From assembly GCA_002327525.1 (NCBI GenBank), contig DCWG01000162.1:1-14675 (forward strand): 14,675 nt of DNA. The letters are read 5' to 3'. The DNA comes from Gammaproteobacteria bacterium UBA2168. Its GTDB lineage: Bacteria > Pseudomonadota > Gammaproteobacteria > Pseudomonadales > Azotimanducaceae. Under the pieces are notes generated by a model, which worked only from the letters and a program-made list of their open reading frames with translations, searched no databases and was not told the origin of the DNA. The position numbers and the translations under genes are program-made. Below are positions 6,718 to 13,615 of the stretch, piece by piece. Every line of letters starts with the position of its first letter. Position 1 is the stretch's first letter.

Positions 6718-8463
6718 ATGTATCTCGAACACTTCAACCTCGAACACGAGCCATTTTCCATCGCGCCGGACCCAAATTTTCTCTATCTCAGTGACGGTCA
6801 TGGCGAAGCGCTGGCACACCTGATGTACGGCTTCTCCCACGGGGGATTCGTGCTCATCACCGGCGAAGTGGGTACCGGCAAAACCACCCTGCTGCGCAAC
6901 GTCATCCGCCAGACGCCGCCAGATCTCGATGTCGCCTTTATCCTGAATCCCCGTCTCACCGTGCGTGAGCTGTTGGAGACCATTTGCGATGAGCTCGGTA
7001 TCGCCTACGACCGCAATCGCGTGCAGAGCGTAAAACAATTCATCGACGTGCTGACCAGGCATCTGCTGAAGACCCATCGCGGTGGCCGCAGTACCGTGGT
7101 GATCATCGACGAGGCGCAGAACCTCTCTCCCGCGGTGCTGGAGCAGATACGACTGCTGACGAACCTCGAAACCAACGAAAAGAAATTGCTGCGCATCATC
7201 CTGCTCGGGCAGCCGGAACTCGATCAGATGCTGCAGCGCAACGAGCTGCGTCAGCTGGCGCAGCGCATCACGGCGCGCTATCACCTCGGCGCTCTAACGA
7301 AAGACGACTGTCACGCCTATGTCGAACACCGCCTCGAATACGCCGGCGGGCGTAAAGATCTGTTTCTGCCAGGTGCCCAGCAACGCCTCTACAGGCTGTC
7401 CGGCGGTATCCCGCGCCTGATCAACATCATCGCCGACCGCGCTCTGCTCGGCGCCTATGTTCAGAACGAGGATCGTGTCAGCCCGGCTATTGTCAATCGG
7501 GCGGCTGCAGAGGTGCTTGGCAAGCGTCGTCCCAATCAACTGGTCTGGACGGCGGCTGCCGTATTGGGCGTCGCCATGTTCATGGCCTGGGCCTGGTATT
7601 ACCTGCCGGACGATCCATCACCGCAAACACCACACAAGACTGCAGAACAGACCCGCGCACCCGCTCCCGCACGACAAACGCCTGCACCGGCTGTGGTCCG
7701 GGTTACCGAACAGCAGGCCACTGCCAAGGTTGTGCAGCCGCCACCCGAGAAATCACGCTCGCGAGATCAGACCACCACCCAGCCCGTACCCGTGCAGATC
7801 GCAGATACCGCACAATCCGAGACCACGCAGTCCCTCGAACCGGTCGGCAACGCGGTGGACATTGTGAGACCTTACGCCAACCGCTTCCAGACACAACGGG
7901 AGGCCTACGATGCGGTGTTCGCTCTCTGGGGGTATGATCAGACCTTGCGCGACACGGAGATACCGTGCGACGTCGCACCTCGTGTCGGGCTGCAGTGCCT
8001 GGGTCAGAATGGCAGCTGGTTAGACATCGATCGGCTCAACCTGCCAGTCGTGCTGGAATTATGGGACGAAAGTGACGATGCCTTCTACGGCGCCATCACT
8101 GCGGCATCGGGTTCCTCGTACACGCTGGTGCTCGGCGGTGGCGCGCTGGAGGTTACCCCGCGCGACCTGCGTAGCAACTGGCTTGGGCGTTACGTCGTGC
8201 TCTGGCATACACCACCCAACTACCGCGGCAGTCTGCAAACGGGCGACCGTGACAGCACCGTGGCCTGGCTGAGAGAGCGCTTGGGTGATCTCATGGAACT
8301 GGCTCCCGCCCAGGGCCCGGAAGATCAGTTCGACCCATCCCTGCATGATGCAGTGGTACGCTTCCAGACGGCCGAAGGATTGCTCACCGATGGTATCGTG
8401 GGACCGGCGACCTGGATTCAACTCGCGGACCGATTGCAATCGCCCGGCCCCTCCCTGCGTTGA
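6718..8463 (+). CDS. gspA: General secretion pathway protein A (ExeA/GspA), AAA ATPase with peptidoglycan-binding domain
   Basis: GspA is an inner-membrane ATPase that, with GspB, helps insert or assemble the type II secretion secretin across the peptidoglycan. The 581-residue protein begins MYLEHFNLEHEPFSIAPDP, typical of ExeA. Its ATPase domain has Walker A GEVGTGKTT (49-57) and Walker B VVIIDEAQ (127-134). One membrane segment spans about 275-295. A Pro/Thr/Gln-rich linker (about 297-385) leads to a C39-like, probably non-catalytic domain (about 385-505). The protein ends with a peptidoglycan-binding repeat (about 515-575, DPSLHDAVVRFQ then DGIVGPATW). It follows the acyltransferase by 6 bases and precedes gspB by 46. 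No strong ribosome binding site is visible. This family also occurs outside type II loci, so a broader role in envelope transit is possible. Confidence 0.93.
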   Translation: MYLEHFNLEHEPFSIAPDPNFLYLSDGHGEALAHLMYGFSHGGFVLITGEVGTGKTTLLRNVIRQTPPDLDVAFILNPRLTVRELLETICDELGIAYDRNRVQSVKQFIDVLTRHLLKTHRGGRSTVVIIDEAQNLSPAVLEQIRLLTNLETNEKKLLRIILLGQPELDQMLQRNELRQLAQRITARYHLGALTKDDCHAYVEHRLEYAGGRKDLFLPGAQQRLYRLSGGIPRLINIIADRALLGAYVQNEDRVSPAIVNRAAAEVLGKRRPNQLVWTAAAVLGVAMFMAWAWYYLPDDPSPQTPHKTAEQTRAPAPARQTPAPAVVRVTEQQATAKVVQPPPEKSRSRDQTTTQPVPVQIADTAQSETTQSLEPVGNAVDIVRPYANRFQTQREAYDAVFALWGYDQTLRDTEIPCDVAPRVGLQCLGQNGSWLDIDRLNLPVVLELWDESDDAFYGAITAASGSSYTLVLGGGALEVTPRDLRSNWLGRYVVLWHTPPNYRGSLQTGDRDSTVAWLRERLGDLMELAPAQGPEDQFDPSLHDAVVRFQTAEGLLTDGIVGPATWIQLADRLQSPGPSLR

Positions 8464-8509
8464 GACGCTATTGGAACGAGCGTAGAAATGCGCGCTGAAG
8501 GCAGACACC

Positions 8510-9214
8510 ATGTCCTACATTCTCGATGCTCTGAAAAAACGACACGCCGAAGACGACCCTGACGCCGCGGTGTCTCTGGCGCTGGCACAAGCGCAAAAAA
8601 CAGAGGTGCAGCAAAGAAAACAGACCGGCGCGCTCTGGGTCATCGGCGCAGCGCTGCTCGTCAATGCTGTGGTACTCGGAATATGGGCCCTGCGCGACGA
8701 CGATACCCCCTCCGTAGAGCCGCCCTCTTTCGCCGAGGACGCGCCTGACCCTACCCCGGAGATCACGGCATCGGCCACGCCGGACTACGGTCGCCCACGG
8801 CAGGAGCAGCGGGACGCTGCCGGAGAACATGGCGTTTTTCCAGCCGCCACCAAAGGTCGTGCGTCAGCCGGCCAGGAATCCGGCATCGACTCGGCCGCGC
8901 AGCCCGCTGTCACCCCGTCGACGCCGATTACGGCGTCTCGAGTTGGGGCCGAATCGCCATCGCGCCTCCCTGCTGTACTGAGCGCCGTCACTCTGGATGA
9001 GCTGAGTTCGGCCGAGCGCGCCGAATTCGGAGAACTCGAGTTCTCCAGTCATGTCTACGGCGATCTCAGCTGGGTGGTGGTCAACGGCCAGCGACTGGAG
9101 ATAGGCGATCAGCTGGGCGCCCTGCGTCTGCAAGCCATCACGGAAGAGGGCGTGGAGTTCGCGTTCAGGCAATACCTCGTCAGCATCTCGGTGATAGCGA
9201 GCTGGGAGCAATAG
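8510..9214 (+). CDS. gspB: General secretion pathway protein B (GspB/ExeB)
   Basis: GspB is the partner of GspA and links the inner membrane to the secretin. The 234-residue protein starts MSYILDALKK, the hallmark N-terminus of the family. It has a cytoplasmic segment, one membrane segment (about 41-61) and a Pro/Thr/Ser-rich periplasmic linker (about 62-160). The compact C-terminal domain (about 165-234) contains HVYGDLSW, VVVNGQRLEIGD and GVEFAFRQYLVSI, the usual order in T2SSB domains. AAGG lies 8 bases before the ATG. It is the last gene of the plus-strand set; the convergent HD-GYP gene ends 18 bases beyond its stop, and I see no terminator hairpin in that gap. Confidence 0.93.
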   Translation: MSYILDALKKRHAEDDPDAAVSLALAQAQKTEVQQRKQTGALWVIGAALLVNAVVLGIWALRDDDTPSVEPPSFAEDAPDPTPEITASATPDYGRPRQEQRDAAGEHGVFPAATKGRASAGQESGIDSAAQPAVTPSTPITASRVGAESPSRLPAVLSAVTLDELSSAERAEFGELEFSSHVYGDLSWVVVNGQRLEIGDQLGALRLQAITEEGVEFAFRQYLVSISVIASWEQ

Positions 9215-9232
9215 AGCGCCGAGTTTGGGAGT

Positions 9233-11095
9233 TCAACCCGCGTCTTGCAGCAGCCCCCGGCGTGCCGCGCGGCTTTGGATGAAGATGTCGACGAGGTCGC
9301 GGTCGAGTAGTCCCTGCGAGGCCTCGTCCTCGAGAATCGAAAACGCACGCTCGTCCGGCATAGCCGCTTTGTAGGGACGATCCATCGCCGTCAGGGCATC
9401 GTAGATATCGCAAACCGTCATGACACGGCTCGGAAGGGGAATCTGATCTTCTGTCAATCCCTGAGGATAACCAGTGCCGTTCAGCTTCTCATGGTGAGCA
9501 CCTGCAATGTCGGGGACACGCGCCAGTTCAGGGGGCCAGGGCAGTACCGACAGGAACTCCCTCGTGTGCACGACGTGAGATTCGATTTCCTCCCGCTCCT
9601 GAGGCGTAAGGCTACCCCGGCGCACGGACAGAGCCAGCATTTCATCCTCATAGATCAGGCTCGTGAGGCTGCCATCCAGTTCCCGGTAGGCATAGTCGCG
9701 CACCCGGTTGAGATGATCGAAGTCACCTTCATCCAGGACACTGGGCTCGTTCGCTTTCACCACCCACTGGTAGTAATCGTCCAGGTGCGCGAGCTCCTGG
9801 GCGAGGCTCGCACGCACGTCACGCCGCACCTGCTCGAAGGGCAGTTTGCCCTTGTGCAGCAGATCCAGCTCGCGTTCCACCGCGCGCCTGCGAATTCGCT
9901 CTTTTTGCAGCTCCACACGATAGCGAATGATCTCAAGGCGATCGTCCGTCAGCTTGTTCACTTTCGTCAGTACATTCTCCCGCACGCCGATTTTGCCGAA
10001 GTCGTGCAGTAGCGCAGCGTAACGCACCTCGCGAAGATCCTCGTCGGTAAACGACAGGTCCCGAAATCGGGCGACGCTTGAGCGCGGCAGGCTCTCAAGT
10101 AGCGCCACCGTGGTTTCCGCCACGCGAAAGGAGTGACCACTGGTGGTCGGATCCCGCTGTTCGATGGTCTTCACCGAAGCCTGAACAAAGCTCTCGAACA
10201 ACTGATTGATGTCGTTGATCAGCGTGTTTTTCTGAATCGCTACCGCAGCTTGACTAGCGACCGCACGCAACAACTCCGCCACTTCCTCTACGAACGGCAC
10301 CACTTCACCCGTCAGGGGGTCGAGGCGATTGATGAACTGCAGTACACCCACCACCTTGTGCCGGTGATCGCGCATCGGCAACACCAGCATCGAGCGCGTA
10401 CGATAATTTATCTCCACGTCGACCGAACGATTGAACCGATACGGGCGATTCACGGGTAATTCGTATACGTCTTCGATATTGAGGTCATTGCCCGAAATCG
10501 CGACGTAACCGGCAAGGCTCTCTGGCGTGAGCGGTAATCGCATTTCCTGGAACGGAATGAATATCGTGTCGTTTTGCGCCAGCTTGAACATCAGGCCCCG
10601 GTCTCGATCGTCACCATCGACCAGGTAGAGAGAACCAGCATCGCAGTTGGCGATGCGGCGGGCCTCCGAAAGTATCGTCACCAACAGATCGCCTTCCTGC
10701 ATCCGAGACGACAATGCCACTCCGATTTCGGAGAGCTGGTGCATGCGCTGGCGTCGCGTGCCAACCTCCTGTACCAGTTCCAGTACCTTTAGGTTGCGCC
10801 GCCAGTGAGCCTCTCCGTGGTCGAGCACCTGTCGCAGCAACACAGCGTCCGCGTTCACATCGACGCTGAGATCCGCACCCTCGCCGGCCTCTTCACTCAC
10901 AACCAGTGCGTGTGGAAACTGTCTGCGGCAATCTTGCACGCCGGGTAGCCCGGTCACGACGACGGCAACGCTCTCTACATCGGTCACTTCTTCCTGGAAA
11001 ACGACCGACCAGCCGAGACTTCCCGCGATATCCGCGAGCGCGCCACCGGCATCACCAACCAGACAGAGTGTGGCCGAAGCACGGCTGCCACTCAT
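9233..11095 (-). CDS. GAF and HD-GYP domain protein, predicted cyclic di-GMP phosphodiesterase
   Basis: This protein is predicted to hydrolyse cyclic di-GMP under the control of a sensory domain. It has 620 residues. An N-terminal region (about 1-95) looks like a degenerate receiver domain without a clear phosphoacceptor Asp. A GAF domain spans about 125-290. The HD-GYP domain (about 300-605) has His321, HDFGKIGV (364-371), HVVHTREFL around His507, HHEKLNGTGYP (534-544) and CDIYDALTAMDRPYK (562-576). All expected metal and signature residues are present. A block of roughly 110 residues (about 390-500, charged and helical) separates the HD motif from the segment that normally follows it at once. 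No membrane segment is seen, so it is probably cytoplasmic. GGTGAG lies about 6 bases before the ATG. Confidence 0.92.
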   Translation of the reverse strand: MSGSRASATLCLVGDAGGALADIAGSLGWSVVFQEEVTDVESVAVVVTGLPGVQDCRRQFPHALVVSEEAGEGADLSVDVNADAVLLRQVLDHGEAHWRRNLKVLELVQEVGTRRQRMHQLSEIGVALSSRMQEGDLLVTILSEARRIANCDAGSLYLVDGDDRDRGLMFKLAQNDTIFIPFQEMRLPLTPESLAGYVAISGNDLNIEDVYELPVNRPYRFNRSVDVEINYRTRSMLVLPMRDHRHKVVGVLQFINRLDPLTGEVVPFVEEVAELLRAVASQAAVAIQKNTLINDINQLFESFVQASVKTIEQRDPTTSGHSFRVAETTVALLESLPRSSVARFRDLSFTDEDLREVRYAALLHDFGKIGVRENVLTKVNKLTDDRLEIIRYRVELQKERIRRRAVERELDLLHKGKLPFEQVRRDVRASLAQELAHLDDYYQWVVKANEPSVLDEGDFDHLNRVRDYAYRELDGSLTSLIYEDEMLALSVRRGSLTPQEREEIESHVVHTREFLSVLPWPPELARVPDIAGAHHEKLNGTGYPQGLTEDQIPLPSRVMTVCDIYDALTAMDRPYKAAMPDERAFSILEDEASQGLLDRDLVDIFIQSRAARRGLLQDAG

Positions 11096-11270
11096 CGAAA
11101 CTCACCCCAAAAGTGAACAGAGGCAGCAAGTATGCGATAGAGGCCCTTATCCGAATTTGAACCCGGTCACACTCTCAATGCGACACCGCACGACAATTGA
11201 CGACGTTGGGAACCAGGTCAAAATCCGCGTTACGTCACAGTGTTAAGTGGGCGCCCGTATAGACCCGGGG

Positions 11271-11996
11271 TCAGGGTCCCGTAGAGGGCACGAGGCGTTT
11301 CTCGATGTCTGATATGCGCGAATTGACCGAGCGCCGGTAGGCATCGATGGCGGCGATGGCTTCTTCGTTCTCTTTCACGCGCGCCTCCATACGCGTCGTG
11401 ATCTGTGTACTGGCATTGACCTTGTCCACCAGGTCTTGTTGATTCTCCAACAGCTGCTGCAGTTGAAGCTCGATGCTGGCCAGCTGATCTATCACGGCAG
11501 ACTGTTGCGACAGCGCCTGTTCGTGGCGATCCAGCGCGCTCTTGAGCACCTTGCCGTTGGATTCGAGAGCGGCCAGTTTCTTCCTCTGGCTCGCCAGCCC
11601 CCGCTGGTTCTCGTTGATCCACTTTTTGTTGCGTTCGTTGGATATCGCCCAGAGTTTGCGGATCTCGGACTCCCAGAATCCCATCTGCTCCTGCGTATTC
11701 GAGCCGGCATTAATCATCGCTTCATCCGTCATGCGCAGACGGTCCTCGAGTGCGGCGATGCGCTTGTGGGCGGCGGCGCGTTCCGCTTGCTCCGCAACGA
11801 TGATCTGGTGCTGATTGGCGATGAACCAGCCAGCGACCAGGAGCCCCGCGACCATCACGGCCAGCATGAGATTGACCCCTATCATGCGACCACCGCCTCC
11901 CGACGAGGAGGCGCGCCGCCGGCCACCACCCGTGCGGTAGCTGGGCCCGGGCTCAGAAGAGGTAGATATGGAAGGAGAGTTTCCGCGATCAGCCAT
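11271..11996 (-). CDS. Single-pass membrane protein with long coiled coil, function unknown
   Basis: I do not recognise a named family. The 241-residue protein has a Ser/Gly/Arg-rich N-terminal tail (1-38, including GGGRRR), one membrane segment (about 39-60) and then a long charged stretch rich in Ala, Glu, Gln, Lys and Leu (about 62-235) that reads as coiled coil. The Arg-rich side before the membrane segment predicts an inside N-terminus and a periplasmic coil. The layout resembles envelope or division-associated coiled-coil proteins but no motif ties it to one. An in-frame ATG 10 codons upstream (12026) is possible. I prefer MADRGN at 11996 because AGGT lies shortly before it. It sits between the PuuD-like gene and the HD-GYP gene on the same strand, 175 bases ahead of the latter. 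Confidence 0.8.
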   Translation of the reverse strand: MADRGNSPSISTSSEPGPSYRTGGGRRRASSSGGGGRMIGVNLMLAVMVAGLLVAGWFIANQHQIIVAEQAERAAAHKRIAALEDRLRMTDEAMINAGSNTQEQMGFWESEIRKLWAISNERNKKWINENQRGLASQRKKLAALESNGKVLKSALDRHEQALSQQSAVIDQLASIELQLQQLLENQQDLVDKVNASTQITTRMEARVKENEEAIAAIDAYRRSVNSRISDIEKRLVPSTGP

Positions 11997-12078
11997 GTAA
12001 CCGTACCTGTGAGAGGTGCCCATCATTGGGCGGCGCGAATTATGCCAAAAAGCGACCGCGCAAGAAGTGTCCGCACAG

Positions 12079-12112
12079 AAAAAAGGCCCGCATTTCAGGC
12101 AGGCCCTTTCTT
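12079..12112 (-). terminator. Intrinsic terminator of the PuuD-like gene
   Basis: On the minus strand, AAAGGGCCTGC and GCGGGCCTTT form a stem with one bulge and one mismatch. It is followed by an uninterrupted run of six T, 17 bases or so downstream of the TAG stop of the PuuD-like gene. It should separate that gene from the coiled-coil gene. Confidence 0.75.
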
Positions 12113-12129
12113 ACGTTGCGCCTGATCGA

Positions 12130-12786
12130 CTAGAGCATCGACACCACACCCCAGAAAACCACGCTCAAAACGACACCGGAGGTGATCACACCCTTGACCG
12201 TCGCGATCGGGCCGAGTTTACCGAAAATGGCGTTACCCTCGACAATGGCGGCAATGACGAGTCCGACGATCAGCGCGGTGTAATTGTCACCCAGGCTGTG
12301 ATCGTACCCTGCCAGGTGCGTGCCAGACCCCATCAGGAAGAGCATGGGAAACGAGAACAATGTATTTGTACGCGATGCCAGCAGCGCCTTGGGCGCGGCA
12401 CCCGCCGCCGCTGGGTCTGCCTCTCCCTCCGCCTGCACTTGCTGGTTGGAAGCGATCACGATCTTCTGATTGGGCCAGATGATCAACCACACGTTGAGGA
12501 ACATCAGCGTTCCCAACACCGCCCCCAGAGTGATGTCGATGCTCACCCCCACACCGCGGATAGCGAGCATGATGAGACCGGTCAGGAAGGTAAACATCGC
12601 CCCCCAGCGAAACCACCACAGCGCACGGGGAACCATTTTGGAGAACGCATCCACGCGGGCCCCGTCCTCGGCTTCCTTGAAATACTCGCCCTGAACGAAA
12701 TTGAAAAAGTACAGCAGCCCTATCCAGGCCACACCAAAGAGAAAGTGGCCCCATCTGGCCACGTAATCTATGAGTATGAGCTCCAT
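12130..12786 (-). CDS. PuuD-like (urate hydroxylase N-terminal domain) membrane protein
   Basis: This 218-residue multi-pass membrane protein matches the membrane part of the urate oxidase/hydroxylase PuuD family, as I recall it. Landmarks are RWGHFLFGVAWIG (11-23), LWWFRWGAMFTFLTG (56-70), NVWLIIWPNQK (98-108) and MGSGTHLAGY (152-161). His14 and His157 are candidate heme ligands. Full PuuD proteins carry an additional C-terminal cytochrome c domain, and no CXXCH is present here. There are no purine-catabolism genes nearby. I therefore treat urate hydroxylation as unproven and favour an uncharacterised respiratory or redox membrane protein. The start at 12786 has GGAGG 4 bases upstream; the frame is open 20 codons further, but that stretch covers the ribosome binding site and likely promoter. 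Confidence 0.82.
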   Translation of the reverse strand: MELILIDYVARWGHFLFGVAWIGLLYFFNFVQGEYFKEAEDGARVDAFSKMVPRALWWFRWGAMFTFLTGLIMLAIRGVGVSIDITLGAVLGTLMFLNVWLIIWPNQKIVIASNQQVQAEGEADPAAAGAAPKALLASRTNTLFSFPMLFLMGSGTHLAGYDHSLGDNYTALIVGLVIAAIVEGNAIFGKLGPIATVKGVITSGVVLSVVFWGVVSML

Positions 12787-12817
12787 ATCCCCTCCACTCA
12801 CGGTAATTGCGCTGCGG

Positions 12818-12846
12818 AATATAGCTAAATGCCCCTCATAAATCAC
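12818..12846 (-). promoter_or_regulatory. Candidate sigma-70 promoter of the PuuD-like gene
   Basis: On the minus strand a -10-like TATATT (12823-12818) lies 17 bases after a weak -35-like GTGATT (12846-12841). This would give a leader of about 25 bases ending in a good Shine-Dalgarno. Prediction by eye only. Confidence 0.35.
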
Positions 12847-12860
12847 GCCCTGTGAAGAGA

Positions 12861-12894
12861 TCAGGGGTCATGTGCAATCCATTTTCTGACCTGA
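12861..12894. repeat. REP-like imperfect inverted repeat
   Basis: TCAGGGGTCA (12861-12870) and TGACCTGA (12887-12894) are inverted copies, apart from two extra G in the left arm, with a 16-base loop between them. The shape resembles the GGGTCA/TGACCC repeats scattered in many gammaproteobacterial genomes, some tied to Y1-type REP transposases. Only one clear copy is in this window, so the identification is tentative. It lies in DNA visibly richer in A and T than the genes around it. Confidence 0.35.
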
Positions 12895-12996
12895 AACTTG
12901 AAAGTCATAACACTTGTCAATAACTGGTTTAACTAGCACATGATCTGCCCGGTTTGGTATCAAATAAAGTGTCCGGTTTGATTTGCCGCATGGGGC

Positions 12997-13500
12997 GTGA
13001 CGCTGCTTGAGCTGATCGTCGCCATCATCATGCTGAGCGTCATTTTGGCGATTGGTGTGCCTGCTTTCACGAGTGTGATCCAGGACAGCCGTGTCGAATC
13101 GGAATCCGCTCGGCTCATCGCGAACCTGAACATCGCACGCCTCGAAGCTTCCAGCCGAGCCAGGGTCATCACCATGGCGAGAAATAGTGTCGTCGCCCGT
13201 GACTGGTCCGGTGGCTGGGGAACCTATACCGACGCCGATGCGGGCGGGAACACTACTCGCGCGCTGGGCAATACGCTGCTGCGTGATACCGAGCCAGCAG
13301 CTGCCGGTGTGAACATCACGACCAGTGCCTCCGGAAATACCTGGATCAGCTTTCAAGCCAACGGTATGCAGAATGAGGGCGGCGACACCGTGGTCATCGC
13401 CATCTGCGACGAACGCGGCAAACAAAGCGGCCGTGACCTGATGATCAACAGGGCCGGTCGTGTGAGTATCAACTCTCCCTCTAAGGACTGTATGCCATAG
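12997..13500 (+). CDS. FimT/GspH-like minor prepilin, leader peptide apparently out of frame
   Basis: This is a type IV pilus or type II secretion minor pilin by its N-terminal motif. VTLLELIVAIIML opens the hydrophobic helix, Glu5 of the mature form is present, and the soluble part ends with MINRAGRVSINSP, common in FimT/GspH proteins. The only in-frame start is the GTG at 12997, which codes the first mature residue. Used as a start it would leave no leader and no Gly at -1, so the product could not be processed by prepilin peptidase. The preceding in-frame codons read F-A-A-W-G back to a TGA at 12979-12981. One base fewer in the GGGG run at 12992-12995 would join a frame reading MSGLICRMG to VTLLEL, a plausible leader with Arg before the Gly. 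It is either a frameshifted gene, a sequence error, or a 5'-truncated copy. No other pilin genes are adjacent. Confidence 0.72.
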   Translation: MTLLELIVAIIMLSVILAIGVPAFTSVIQDSRVESESARLIANLNIARLEASSRARVITMARNSVVARDWSGGWGTYTDADAGGNTTRALGNTLLRDTEPAAAGVNITTSASGNTWISFQANGMQNEGGDTVVIAICDERGKQSGRDLMINRAGRVSINSPSKDCMP

Positions 13501-13563
13501 TCGAGGGGCGGCTCGCTAACCTCCATACCGGCAACTGGTATCCCGGAACCTGATGGGGCAGAC

Positions 13564-13591
13564 AAAAAGAGAGGGGCATACAGCCCCTCTC
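13564..13591 (-). terminator. Intrinsic terminator of groEL
   Basis: On the minus strand GAGAGGGGC and GCCCCTCTC form a perfect 9-bp stem around a 5-base loop, followed by five T, about 25 bases after the groEL stop. The plus strand lacks a T run after the stem, so it works for groEL rather than for the convergent pilin gene. Confidence 0.92.
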
Positions 13592-13615
13592 CAGCGTATC
13601 GGCTCAGAGAGCCTC

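Noticed and set aside
6475..7284. Minus-strand open frame of 269 codons opposite the acyltransferase end and gspA
   Set aside because: It covers the start of gspA, whose Walker motifs are on the plus strand, and shows no family features.
11250..11285. GC-rich palindromes (GGGCGCCC and GACCCGGGGTC) after the coiled-coil gene as a terminator or REP copy
   Set aside because: No T run follows on the minus strand, and the similarity to the repeat at 12861 is limited to the short GGGGTCA core.
12898..12926. Possible promoter for the pilin gene (TTGAAA, 17 bases, TAACTG)
   Set aside because: The -35 is fair, but the -10 matches the consensus at only two of six positions.
13525..13541. Hairpin ATACC/GGTAT after the pilin gene as a terminator
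   Set aside because: The stem has only 5 pairs with a 7-base loop and no T run follows on the plus strand.
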